64,000 nt of DNA from Ahniella affigens. GTDB lineage: Bacteria > Pseudomonadota > Gammaproteobacteria > Xanthomonadales > Ahniellaceae. A program made the translations under genes and the position numbers. Location of the stretch: positions 2,046,001 through 2,110,000 of the forward strand of contig NZ_CP027860.1 of NCBI RefSeq assembly GCF_003015185.1, given 5' to 3'. Below, one piece after another: positions 29,616 through 38,537 of the stretch. Below the pieces are notes generated by a model that was not told the DNA's origin, searched no databases, and saw nothing but the letters and a program-made list of their open reading frames with translations. Within the stretch, counting starts at the first letter, position 1; every line of letters begins with the position of its first letter.

Positions 29616-32600
29616 AGTTCAATCTCGACCAAGGTGTCACGGTGCGAGCGGTCAAACGATTCAATATCGATCGACGCCGCTGGGACCTGGGTACTGGTGA
29701 TGGGGTGGGTAGATGACGCGGCTTGCGCGTGATCCAATTGCTGAGCCAGCGCTTGGAAGCTCATGCCACCAAGCAGCTGGGTGACACCGACTTCCGTTCG
29801 GAATTGGCGTCTGAGATAGCCTTGCAGTTCCATCGCCTTCAGAGAGTCGAGGCCCAGACTAGGCAGCGGCAACGTGTGTTGCTCGGTGTCGATGGGCGCG
29901 CCGAGCACGCAGCTCACCGTTGCCAATAGCCATTGCATGGCGCTTCCTGGCTCGGCGGTCGCGAGCGGATCAACGGCTCGCTGTGCCCGTTCGAGTTGGG
30001 CGAGCGCGGCTCGTGACAGCGCGCCGAACCGAGCTTGACGCAAGGTCACGACCGGTAGTCCTGAGTCGTCATACAGCCAGAAATCGGCGGGCGCGTTGGC
30101 GTCCGAGGTCTTATCGATTGTCAGGACGCACGACTGCAACGGGGCCATCGGTCGCCGGATCTCGATGGCTTCGACGCCAGCAGGGAGCCGCAGTTCTCCG
30201 CCCAGGTTGGTCGCTGTTTGCAGTGCCAAGGCGTGGAAGCAACTGTCAAGCAGGCCGGGATGCCAAGAGAGTCCCTTGGGGCATCGGGCGTCGGGGTTCT
30301 TGAGACCGTAGCGGGCGCTGTCTGGGAAGTCGCGCATGGCGGCCAACCATCGATAACTCGGACCATACTCGTAGCCCGCGCGGGCCATCGCCGCATAGAA
30401 GTCGGGAGGAACAGGGTGCATATCGCCCGTTTCGGGAAGACGCCGACTTGCGCTCGCGGTTGCGCTCGTCGTGAACTCACACGTCAGCACGGTCTGCCAA
30501 GCTGTCGGGTCGTCGCGCTGTGTCGTCATTAGCTGACACGTCCCGCAACTGGGTCCGTCCGGCTCGATGATCAGCTGTGCATCAACGGTGCTGGTCAGGC
30601 TCAGGAACGTGGGGGCAAGGAATTGAACGTCAGATAGCGTCACGTGCGCGGCGGCTGCCGCATGGTTCATCAAACCTTCGGCAACCAATCCGATTTGCGC
30701 CGCGGCAGACAGAATATAGTGGCCATCGATGACGTGATCGGCGAGCACCGAAGAACACGATGCATCGAGGCGGTACTGTCGACGTCGCTGGTTGAGCAAC
30801 GGCAGCGGCAGTTCCTGTCCCGTCCAGTCGGCGTCCTCTTTGCTCGTGGCGCTCGCCGATACCGGATTCACAAGCGCTGAATCCGGTGGCGCTGGCCAGT
30901 GATACTGATGTTGGAAAGGATATAACGGCAACTTCGCGTGTCGCGCGCCTTGTGGGTAGAGCACCGACCAATCGAGCCGTGCACCCTGCAGATAGAGGTT
31001 TGCCAGCAAGTCAGTTAGGAACCGGTCTGGTGCCAAAGCCAGATCGTCCGGTTGGCAGAAGATCGTGCGTTTTGGATCGGGCTTACCCGGGCTCAGCAGA
31101 TGTTCCCAAGGCTGTTCGGAACGATGCGACCGATAGATGGGCAGACGTTTGCTCTGCGCGTGCCAATGTCCCAGTCGTGCAGGGTTCTCGCAGAGCATCG
31201 GCAAGTCGCTGGCGGCGACACCGCTGAGCCTCGCGATTGCCGCGAGTTCACCGGTCGGATCGACCTGAAACGCCAACGGCGAACGGACGAACCCTTCGAA
31301 CCACGCGGCAACGCAGTAGCACAGCGCCGCCCGGCAAATCGCTGCGGACCATTCCGGCACCGTGCCGCCGCTGATCCAGTGATTCAGCGGTACGTCGGAC
31401 GGCAATTGCGCCGCAGTATCGTCGACAATCTGCGTGAATGCCGGGCAATGGTCGTAGAGCCATTGCCACACTTGAACCATCTCAAGAACCTGATCGTCGA
31501 GAGCGACGCAAACTGTCCGCCTGGTTCCGGCATCAACGGACTGGCTCGCCAACAGACTGGCGCGAAGCGCCGCCGCATCGCGAAACGGAACGGCGACGCG
31601 GTAGCGATGTTGCTCCCGACCAAGCGCCGCAGCACTGGCAAAGGCTTGCGCTTCGGCGAGATCCGCTCCTTCCAAGTGCGACGCTGCAGCCTGAATGAGC
31701 GATTGCAAAGCTTCCGGAGCGCGCGCTGACAGAGTGAGGAGGTGCCAGTCAGGATGCGCGACACATCCGTCGGCGGCCGCGCGGGCCGACTCCGGAGACT
31801 GCACGCCGCGCACGACGACGTGTGCATTGCTGCCGCCAAAGCCGAAGCTGCTGACGGCTGCGATCCGCTCCGAAGTTGGCCGATTCCACGGCACAACGCA
31901 TTGCGGAATCGACAATGTTGCATCGTCCAACTGGCATAAAGGATTGAGCGTCTGACTATGGAGACTGGGTGGAATCTGACCATGCTGGATAGAAAGCAAC
32001 GCCTTGATCAGCCCAACGATCCCGCCGGTACCTTCAAGATGCCCGAGATTGCTTTTGACTGACCCCAGCATCAGCGGATTGGCGCCGGGACGCTCAGCCA
32101 CCAGCGCGTCCTTGATCGCCTTGACTTCGATCGCATCGCCCATTCGCGTGCCGGTCGCCGCTGCTTCGACATAGTCCAAGGCGGCCGTATCGATCCCGGC
32201 GGTGCGAATGCATTGACGAATCAGATGGGTCTGCGCTTGCGGATTCGGGGCGGTCAAACCGTTGCTGCGGCCGTTGTGGTTGACGCCACTTGCCAAGATG
32301 ACACCGAGAATGCGGTCGCCGTCGCGCTCAGCCAAGTCCAGGCGCTTCAGAAGGACCATGGCGGCGCCTTCACTGCGCACATAACCGTCGGCGGCGCCGC
32401 CAAATGAATGGCAGCGTCCGCTTTTGGAGATGACCCCAGCCTCGGCGAGATTCGCGGTCACTTGCGGCAGCAGCAAGACGTTGGCGCTACCCGCCAGGGC
32501 CTGTGCGCATTCGCCATCAGCGATGCTGCGACAGGCAAGATGTACCGCCGAGAGCGACGACGCACAGGCGGCATCAATCGCGAGGCTCGGGCCGTGCAAC

Positions 32601-33064
32601 CCAAACTGAAACGAAATCCGGTTGGCCGCTACGGCATTCGATGTTCCGGTGCCGAGATACAGGCTTTCACTTCGTTCCCAGTGCTGAATCGAGAAGTCAT
32701 GGCCGCAGAGCCCCACAAACACACCTGTATCGGAGCCTTCCAACGCGGAAGGCGCCACACCCGCGTGCTCGAACGTGTGCCAGGCCAGCTCGAGCAGCAA
32801 GCGCTGCTGCGGACACATGAACGCAGCTTCCGACTCAGAGACCGAGAAGAACGCCGCATCAAAGCCAATGACATCCGCCAGGAATGCTCCGTGCGATACG
32901 AAGTCGGGATGCGCTGACGCATCCCAGCGATCTGCCGGAACGCTTCCCACAAGATCCCGGCCATGCAATAGCGCCTGCCAGAATGCGCCAGCATCGGCAG
33001 CACCCGGGAGGCGGCATGCCAGACCGATTACAGCAACCGGAACGGAAGGACGAGTTGGGTTCAT
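29612..33064 (-). CDS. Degenerate PKS module KS-(AT)-DH-ACP, probably non-elongating
   Basis: A PKS protein of 1150 aa. The KS (about 8-425) keeps nucleophile Cys167 (DAACASSL) and His342 (KSNLGHL), but the EAHGTGT motif reads EAAATGT, so the first catalytic His is Ala302. The AT region (about 515-690) is short; the recognisable LYDHCPAF segment is followed by VDPTGE (601-606) where GHSxGE is expected, so the AT Ser is missing. The DH near 765-1000 keeps His777 and Asp940/His944 (HPGLLDSCFH), although the P of HxxxGxxxxP is Ser786. The ACP is near 1045-1110 (LGLDSLKAM, Ser1074). Such a protein should accept an acyl chain and dehydrate a beta-hydroxyacyl group without adding malonate. It overlaps the P450 stop by 4 bases and the next NRPS start by 4 bases. 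Its acidic tail (DTLVEIEL) could dock to that NRPS. Confidence 0.93.
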   Translation of the reverse strand: MNPTRPSVPVAVIGLACRLPGAADAGAFWQALLHGRDLVGSVPADRWDASAHPDFVSHGAFLADVIGFDAAFFSVSESEAAFMCPQQRLLLELAWHTFEHAGVAPSALEGSDTGVFVGLCGHDFSIQHWERSESLYLGTGTSNAVAANRISFQFGLHGPSLAIDAACASSLSAVHLACRSIADGECAQALAGSANVLLLPQVTANLAEAGVISKSGRCHSFGGAADGYVRSEGAAMVLLKRLDLAERDGDRILGVILASGVNHNGRSNGLTAPNPQAQTHLIRQCIRTAGIDTAALDYVEAAATGTRMGDAIEVKAIKDALVAERPGANPLMLGSVKSNLGHLEGTGGIVGLIKALLSIQHGQIPPSLHSQTLNPLCQLDDATLSIPQCVVPWNRPTSERIAAVSSFGFGGSNAHVVVRGVQSPESARAAADGCVAHPDWHLLTLSARAPEALQSLIQAAASHLEGADLAEAQAFASAAALGREQHRYRVAVPFRDAAALRASLLASQSVDAGTRRTVCVALDDQVLEMVQVWQWLYDHCPAFTQIVDDTAAQLPSDVPLNHWISGGTVPEWSAAICRAALCYCVAAWFEGFVRSPLAFQVDPTGELAAIARLSGVAASDLPMLCENPARLGHWHAQSKRLPIYRSHRSEQPWEHLLSPGKPDPKRTIFCQPDDLALAPDRFLTDLLANLYLQGARLDWSVLYPQGARHAKLPLYPFQHQYHWPAPPDSALVNPVSASATSKEDADWTGQELPLPLLNQRRRQYRLDASCSSVLADHVIDGHYILSAAAQIGLVAEGLMNHAAAAAHVTLSDVQFLAPTFLSLTSTVDAQLIIEPDGPSCGTCQLMTTQRDDPTAWQTVLTCEFTTSATASASRRLPETGDMHPVPPDFYAAMARAGYEYGPSYRWLAAMRDFPDSARYGLKNPDARCPKGLSWHPGLLDSCFHALALQTATNLGGELRLPAGVEAIEIRRPMAPLQSCVLTIDKTSDANAPADFWLYDDSGLPVVTLRQARFGALSRAALAQLERAQRAVDPLATAEPGSAMQWLLATVSCVLGAPIDTEQHTLPLPSLGLDSLKAMELQGYLRRQFRTEVGVTQLLGGMSFQALAQQLDHAQAASSTHPITSTQVPAASIDIESFDRSHRDTLVEIEL

Positions 33065-34329
33065 AGCGTTACCTCGCTGCGCGAGACCTTTGGTAGTTCG
33101 AGCGTCAGCCGCCGCACGCCGCGGAGCAGGATGGTCTTTCGACGAATCGTTTCGGCCGGGACCAGACGGATGGTCGGGTAATGGATCAATCGCTCCAGAA
33201 CCACTTCCACCATCATTCGCGCCAACGCGGAACCGAGGCAGAAATGGATGCCAGAGCCGAACGGCAAATTGCTGGTTTCGGTGCGTCGAATATTCACTTG
33301 ATCGGGATGTTCGAACACCGCCGGATCGCGGTTCGCTGCGCCAAGCGCCAAGTAGAGTCGATCGCCAGCGCGCACCAACTGATCATCGATCATGACGTCC
33401 TCGGTGGGCACGCGGGTTACAAACTGAACCGCCGAGTCATAGCGCGCCAACTCCAACGCGGCCTCGGGGAGCAATGCAGGTTCGTCGATCAAAGTCTGGA
33501 ACTGCTCACGATGCTGCAGCAGCGCCATGACCGAATTGCCGATGTAGTTCTCGCTGGTTTCCTGCCCTACGCTAAACAGCATGGCACTGAAGCTGATCAG
33601 TTCGGCATGACTGAGGTCCCGATCGCAGGCACTGAGCAGCTTCCCAAGCAAGTCCGGCATCGATGGCTTGTTCGCTCGCGCGACAAACTCGGCCTCAAAG
33701 AACGCGCGGAATGTGTCGGCGGCCGCAGCCATTTCGCGATAGCCGCGGAACGAAATCGGCTGTTCGAAAATGCTGAAGAGACTCTCGGAACACGCGACCA
33801 ATTCACGGACATCAGCACGTTGCAGACCGAGCACCGCAGCAGTGATCACCGCCGGCAGTGGGCGCGCGATGACCTCCATCAGATCGATGTGGCCGACTTC
33901 CTCAAGACGCCGGAATGCAGTCAGCACATAGTCCTCAGCCAACGGGCGCACCCGGGCGATCGCATTGGCTGTGAAGTCCCGGCTGACGACGTGCCGCAGC
34001 CGACTGTGATCCGGTGGATTCACAAAAAACAGCCAACTTCCGAGTTCGGTGCTGAGTCGCTGCAAGCCCGGCGCGTCCTCAGGCATGAATGGCACCTTCT
34101 GGGCGACGCGTTCACCGAGATTGAGCACGCCAAAGCGCTTGTCGGTCAGAATCGCACGCACGTCCGCGTGCCGAGTCAGAATCCACTCACCGTCGCCAAG
34201 CGTCCGATATCGATAGATGGGGTCTTGCTCACGCATCCGCTTGAACGTCGGATACGGGTCGTCAAGATAGGCTGGCGAATACGGGTTGAATCGGAAGCCA
34301 GTACTTGGTCTCTCGGCAATCTCGTTCAT
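33061..34329 (-). CDS. Cytochrome P450 (first of two)
   Basis: A bacterial class I-type P450 of 422 aa. It has the heme-thiolate motif FGSGIHFCLG (Cys364), the K-helix ELAR, and an I-helix segment FSVGQETS, where G-Q-E-T stands for the usual A/G-G-x-E/D-T. No membrane anchor is seen, so it is cytoplasmic and needs partner ferredoxins not found here. It lies between the FAAL-ACP gene (41-base gap) and the KS-AT-DH-ACP gene (4-base overlap). That position suggests it oxidises the ACP-bound fatty acyl starter, perhaps at C-beta, before the DH acts; this is inference. It could instead act on a later intermediate. The ATG at 34329 has a GAGAG upstream. Confidence 0.95.
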   Translation of the reverse strand: MNEIAERPSTGFRFNPYSPAYLDDPYPTFKRMREQDPIYRYRTLGDGEWILTRHADVRAILTDKRFGVLNLGERVAQKVPFMPEDAPGLQRLSTELGSWLFFVNPPDHSRLRHVVSRDFTANAIARVRPLAEDYVLTAFRRLEEVGHIDLMEVIARPLPAVITAAVLGLQRADVRELVACSESLFSIFEQPISFRGYREMAAAADTFRAFFEAEFVARANKPSMPDLLGKLLSACDRDLSHAELISFSAMLFSVGQETSENYIGNSVMALLQHREQFQTLIDEPALLPEAALELARYDSAVQFVTRVPTEDVMIDDQLVRAGDRLYLALGAANRDPAVFEHPDQVNIRRTETSNLPFGSGIHFCLGSALARMMVEVVLERLIHYPTIRLVPAETIRRKTILLRGVRRLTLELPKVSRSEVTL

Positions 34330-34370
34330 CGCAAGTCTCTCAACATGTCATCCAGCCCAGCGGGCTCCCC

Positions 34371-36419
34371 TCAGGCAGCTTGCGCAATCCGAGCGCTCAA
34401 CGCATTCAGCGTCGGGTATTCCCACAGCAGGGTCGGTTCGACCTGCTGACTGGTCAGCTGGGAAATCTCTTCGATGAGTTGCAGAGAAATCGTCGAGTCG
34501 AGACCGTATGTGGACAGCGGCTGATCTGGATCAATCTCGTCCGGAATGGACTGCAAATATCGCCGGATGCGCGTGCTCAGCCAGGCTTGGACCTGCGCTT
34601 CGTCCTGGATATCGACCGGTTGGCTCGCCTCGTCAACGTCGGCTTCCGACATGGTGATGTCGTGAGTCGAGGCCGTCCAGGTCCCCAGTACGGGCAACCC
34701 CTGATTCAGATACAGGCGACGTGCTGCACTTCGCTGGATCTTGCCGCTCGATGTCTTGGGGATTCGGCCGGGTCGAATGAGTACGAGGCTGTAGAGTTGC
34801 AGTTCGAAGGCGTCCGAGAGCGCTGCCGATGCGGCGGACACGATGGCGTCGAGATTGAACCGGCTGCTCGCATCCCGAGTCAGCTCCTGGACAATGACCA
34901 CGCGCTCCTGACCGGCCACGTCGATCGCAAACGCGGCGCCGGCGTCTTTGGCCAGTGCGGGATGGCAGTCTTGGACGACTTGCTCGATGTCGGTGGGGTA
35001 GTGGTTGCGTCCGCGCACGATCAAGAGTTCTTTGAGACGCCCGGTGATAAACAACTCACCTTGCGCGTCCAGGAACCCGATGTCTCCGGATCTCGCGAAC
35101 TGGCGATCCGTGCCGTCGATTCGAGCGCGATAGATCTGGTCTGTGAGTTCGGGCTTGTGCAAATAGCCTTGGCAGACGCTGCCGCTGGAGACCCAGATCT
35201 CGCCGCACCGGTTGGCACCCAAAGGGAGCCCTGAATGCTGATCGACAATCTGGATCAGTTGGTCGCTGTTGGCGGCACCGCGACCGCAACCCACCAGCGC
35301 ATGCGCATGGGGATGTTGCGGCGTGACCGCGACCACGCGGTGCTGTTCCAACTCGTGTTTGTCGAACCAGGCAATGACCGGTGCCGCATCTTTGCTGCCG
35401 CCGGTGATGACCAGTGTGGCTTCAGCCATGCCGTAGCACGGGTACATGGCGGTTGCTCGAAAGCCGTGTCGGGCGAAGCGCTGCTGAAACGCCTCAATGG
35501 TTGCGGCTCGAACCGGCTCGGCGCCGTTATAGGCAATCTGCCACGACGACAGGTCGAGACCTTCGATCTGAGCGTCATTGATTCGGTCGACGCAATATTG
35601 GTACGCAAAATTCGGCGCACCGCTTGCTGTCGCCTGGTACTTGGCGATCGCACGCAACCAGCATGCTGGGTTCTTGATGAACGCACTCGGCGACATCAGC
35701 CAGCACGGTGTGCCGAGATAAACGGACTGAAGGATATTACCGATCAGGCCCATGTCATGGTAATGCGGCAGCCAACTGACATGGCGAGACTGTTCATTGA
35801 GCGCGAAGAATCGGCGCTGTGCCTCGTGGTTATGTAGCAGATTGCCATGCGACACCATGACCCCTTTCGGGGCGCCGGTCGAGCCGGACGTGTACTGCAG
35901 GAACGCGAGGTCGTTACGCCCGATCTCGCTCCGAGTCCAAGCGTTGGCACGCGCGTCTTGCAGCGGATCAGTGTCGACAATCCGGTAGCGCTGATCTGAG
36001 GGGTCGCTCGCGTAGATGTCGGTGAGTTTCGGCAGGAGCGATGAGCAAGTCAAAATCACGTCGGTCTTGGCGTCCGCCATGATGGCGTCCAGGTTGCCCA
36101 GGGCGCGATTGATGCGCGGTGGCACCGCTGGTATGGCCACGACGCCTGCGAACATGCAAGCATAGAAGGCAACCACGAACTCAAGACCAGGCGGGTACAA
36201 CAGCAAGGCCGCCTGGCCTGCCATACCGTCGGCCTGCAGCGCGCCTGCCACGGCCTTTGCGCGAGCGAGCAGTTCGGCAAACGTGACGCCGCCGGTGTCG
36301 ACGGACCCATCCTTCAGAAACGTGAAGGCGAGTGCTTCAGGATGCGTCTGGGCGCGCTGCTCAAGCAGATCGACCGTGCTGGTCACGGTATCGAGGTCAA
36401 CGCCATTGATGATGTTCAT
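34371..36419 (-). CDS. Fatty acyl-AMP ligase fused to an acyl carrier protein (loading module)
   Basis: A starter unit of 682 aa. Residues 1-570 are a FAAL-type adenylate-forming enzyme: YTSGSTGAPKGVM (ATP loop), the FAAL-typical SWLPHYHDMGLIG, YGMAEATL, and KTSSGKIQRSA with the C-terminal Lys. A carrier protein follows (STYGLDSTISLQL, Ser near 643). It would activate a free fatty acid as acyl-AMP and load it onto its own ACP, giving the product a lipid head. The frame can open with TTG at 36431, but the ATG at 36419 is preferred: GGAG sits 6 bases before it, and the TTG would overlap that ribosome site. It lies 19 bases after the thioesterase gene, in the same transcript. Confidence 0.93.
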   Translation of the reverse strand: MNIINGVDLDTVTSTVDLLEQRAQTHPEALAFTFLKDGSVDTGGVTFAELLARAKAVAGALQADGMAGQAALLLYPPGLEFVVAFYACMFAGVVAIPAVPPRINRALGNLDAIMADAKTDVILTCSSLLPKLTDIYASDPSDQRYRIVDTDPLQDARANAWTRSEIGRNDLAFLQYTSGSTGAPKGVMVSHGNLLHNHEAQRRFFALNEQSRHVSWLPHYHDMGLIGNILQSVYLGTPCWLMSPSAFIKNPACWLRAIAKYQATASGAPNFAYQYCVDRINDAQIEGLDLSSWQIAYNGAEPVRAATIEAFQQRFARHGFRATAMYPCYGMAEATLVITGGSKDAAPVIAWFDKHELEQHRVVAVTPQHPHAHALVGCGRGAANSDQLIQIVDQHSGLPLGANRCGEIWVSSGSVCQGYLHKPELTDQIYRARIDGTDRQFARSGDIGFLDAQGELFITGRLKELLIVRGRNHYPTDIEQVVQDCHPALAKDAGAAFAIDVAGQERVVIVQELTRDASSRFNLDAIVSAASAALSDAFELQLYSLVLIRPGRIPKTSSGKIQRSAARRLYLNQGLPVLGTWTASTHDITMSEADVDEASQPVDIQDEAQVQAWLSTRIRRYLQSIPDEIDPDQPLSTYGLDSTISLQLIEEISQLTSQQVEPTLLWEYPTLNALSARIAQAA

Positions 36420-36438
36420 GATGCTCTCCAACAGGCTC

Positions 36439-37212
36439 TTAAGCGCAGCGCAGGACCGGTTTTCCGGCGGCGATCGTCGACTCGATCACTTCCGACAAGG
36501 CAGATGCCACCGGGTGCTGGTTGCCATGAATGAAGAAGTGATCGCCCTCAAACACCCGCGATGAAAAAGTGGTGGTGAGCTCGCGCCAAGCCGCAAGTTC
36601 GTCAAGATTGACGTGCGGATCGTCGGTTCCGCCGAACGCCACAATCGGGCAGGGCAGTGGTCCGCTCGCGCGGTATTCGTAGTCGTCAAACAAGCGGGCG
36701 TCGGCGCGGAGTCTTGGGAGCACCAACTCCATCAGTTCGCGGTTCTCAAGGACGCTTGCCGGCGTGCCTTTGTAATTGGCGATTTCTTGGATGAATTCTT
36801 CGTCAGGCAAACGCGAGAACGGCCGACGCCGCGAAGGCATTTGCGGTGCACGCTTGCCCGACACAATCAACGCACTCGGCAATGGCCTTGCCTGAGCGGC
36901 GAAATGACGGGTCAATTCAAACGCAATCAGCGCTCCGAGGCTATGACCGAAGAGCAGATAGGGTTTGTCGAGAACGTCACCGACGGCGCGGGCCACACCG
37001 TCCATGACTTCGGGCAACTGGGTCAATGGCGATTCATGAAAGCGACCCTCCCGGCCTGGGAGCTGGACGGACAAGATCTCAACGCTCGACGGCAGCGATC
37101 TTGCCAAGCTTGCAAAGGCGGATGCGCCGCCACCTGCATAGGCAAAGCAAAACAGACGAAGACGTGCACTAGGGTTGGACCGCGTCGGTACCAACCAGGG
37201 ACTGGCTTTCAT
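36439..37212 (-). CDS. Type II thioesterase
   Basis: An alpha/beta-hydrolase of 257 aa of the stand-alone editing thioesterase family. It has FCFAYAGGGASAF near 22, the LPGREGRF segment, the nucleophile elbow LFGHSLGA (Ser91), and a C-terminal GDHFFIHG with the catalytic His. These enzymes hydrolyse misloaded or stalled acyl groups from carrier proteins; this is probably not the chain-releasing enzyme. The ATG at 37212 has GGAG upstream. It follows the MbtH gene after 218 structured bases and precedes the FAAL gene by 19 bases. Confidence 0.95.
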   Translation of the reverse strand: MKASPWLVPTRSNPSARLRLFCFAYAGGGASAFASLARSLPSSVEILSVQLPGREGRFHESPLTQLPEVMDGVARAVGDVLDKPYLLFGHSLGALIAFELTRHFAAQARPLPSALIVSGKRAPQMPSRRRPFSRLPDEEFIQEIANYKGTPASVLENRELMELVLPRLRADARLFDDYEYRASGPLPCPIVAFGGTDDPHVNLDELAAWRELTTTFSSRVFEGDHFFIHGNQHPVASALSEVIESTIAAGKPVLRCA

Positions 37213-37430
37213 CTTGACTTACTCCAGAAAGAGGATGAGACCTAAGGAGGGTCTGAATCAGTCCGTCCTGGACTTTCAGACTCACGCTGCGGCCGGCGCG
37301 GGGCCGGTCTCAGCGTTGCCAAAGCAAGCACCTGCGTGCTTGTTTCGGGGCGGGCCGTCCTGGTCCCGCATTGCCTCTGAAACGGTTCAGCGGCTCCTTG
37401 AGCCGGCATGCGTTCGCATGCCTCGGGCGA
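37213..37430 (-). other. Structured spacer between MbtH and thioesterase genes
   Basis: A 218-base gap inside the minus-strand operon, unusually long for this tightly packed block. It carries several perfect inverted repeats: GGCATGCG/CGCATGCC with a 2-base loop (37405-37422), CGGCTC/GAGCCG with a 3-base loop (37391-37405), and CAAGCAC/GTGCTTG with a 4-base loop (37325-37342). Further short stems lie near the thioesterase ribosome site. None is followed by a strong T-run on the minus strand. It may be an attenuator, RNA processing site or partial terminator that sets different levels for the upstream exporter/MbtH genes and the synthetase genes. No coding signal is seen. Confidence 0.5.
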
Positions 37431-37643
37431 TCAGGCTTGCGCGACCGATTCCATGTGCTTTCGCAGGCTCAACGGACGCATGTCGGTCCAAACCTGAGCG
37501 ATGAAATCCAAGCATTCCTGCTTCGTGCCCACTTTGCCGGCATCGCGCCAGCCCAAGGGGTTTTCGCGATCAGCGGGCCAGATCGAGTACTGTTCTTCGT
37601 GGTTGATCACGGCCTTGAAGATGGTGTTTTCGTTGTCAAACAT
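37431..37643 (-). CDS. MbtH-like NRPS helper protein
   Basis: A 70-aa protein with the family signature nearly throughout: NHEEQYSIWP, NPLGWRDAGK, ECLDFIAQVW and TDMRPLSLR. MbtH-like proteins bind NRPS adenylation domains and help their folding and activity; the many A domains here (three of them Asp, Thr or Cys type) are the likely clients. Length and motifs are normal. The ATG at 37643 has no strong ribosome site. It lies 123 bases after the ABC permease gene; that short gap holds no evident gene or terminator. Confidence 0.97.
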   Translation of the reverse strand: MFDNENTIFKAVINHEEQYSIWPADRENPLGWRDAGKVGTKQECLDFIAQVWTDMRPLSLRKHMESVAQA

Positions 37644-37766
37644 GGTGGCTTACCGATGGGAGTTGAAGAAATTGCCTGCCGAAGCAAGGCTGGTTTGGGC
37701 GCTGGGCCCGGTGCTGACTTCGCGGGTGTCTGGCACGCTGCCGAAGTCTGGATTCAGAAGTCGCGC

Positions 37767-38537
37767 TCAGTGGCCTCCGAGCAGACCGTTGGCTTTGACC
37801 GACCGCACGTAGCGCCCGAAGAAGAACATGCTGACGACGAGGTAAGTGATTGCATTCAGTGCGGCCAGGACGATGTGCGTCTCCCCAAGCGGCTTGCCCG
37901 CGGTGGTGAGTTCGCGCAACGTGACGGCGCTTGGGACGACCGGCAAGAGCATTGAGAGGTTCAGGATTTCAGGCGACATGTTCTCGAATGGCGTCATCAT
38001 CATGAACAGCAAGGGATACTGCGCGAGCATCAAGGTGCGACCGACTTGCTTGAAGCGGAGTGCAAACCCACCGGCAAAGAAGCCTAGGCTGATCGACGCA
38101 ATGATGGTGGTGGCGACAGCCAGGATGGCTGAGGGCGGGAACTGGACCGACCGCCCGGTCAGCCACAGCAGCAACAGCAGCACACCGAACGTGAGGACGA
38201 GATTCTGCAACGACCCGGCGAGTGAGCGCGCGAGATAGATGCTGTCGATTCGGTAGGTCGACAGGAAGATGCTTTCGAGCGTGCCGCGCTGGGCTTCGCC
38301 GGTGATGTCGGTTGGAATCTGATTGAGACCGGCGATCACGATGATCCACGTGCCGTAGCCGATGATGATGCCATTCAAGCTATCGCCCACGCTGTCGACC
38401 CCGGTCATGTGCTGGGCGCCGATCAGCAAGCCGTAGAACAGCAGTGTCAAGATCAGCAGGCCACTGACGAACTCCAGCGGATACCGAAGCTGCAGACGCA
38501 GTACGCGCCAGAATTCGAGTAGAAATAGTCTAAGCAT
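37767..38537 (-). CDS. ABC-2 type transporter permease
   Basis: A membrane protein of 256 aa with about six hydrophobic segments, including FVSGLLILTLLFYGLLIGA (about 23-41), a run near 58-74, LVLTFGVLLLLLWLTG and a C-terminal ITYLVVSMFFFGRYV. The arrangement fits ABC-2 permeases that pair with a separate ATPase. It overlaps the ATPase gene upstream by 8 bases, so the two form one exporter in the inner membrane, probably for the product or as self-protection. The substrate cannot be read from sequence. Confidence 0.9.
   Translation of the reverse strand: MLRLFLLEFWRVLRLQLRYPLEFVSGLLILTLLFYGLLIGAQHMTGVDSVGDSLNGIIIGYGTWIIVIAGLNQIPTDITGEAQRGTLESIFLSTYRIDSIYLARSLAGSLQNLVLTFGVLLLLLWLTGRSVQFPPSAILAVATTIIASISLGFFAGGFALRFKQVGRTLMLAQYPLLFMMMTPFENMSPEILNLSMLLPVVPSAVTLRELTTAGKPLGETHIVLAALNAITYLVVSMFFFGRYVRSVKANGLLGGH

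Noticed and set aside
33181-34449. A 422-codon plus-strand frame opposite the P450
   Set aside because: Antisense to a P450 with all signature motifs; no motifs of its own.
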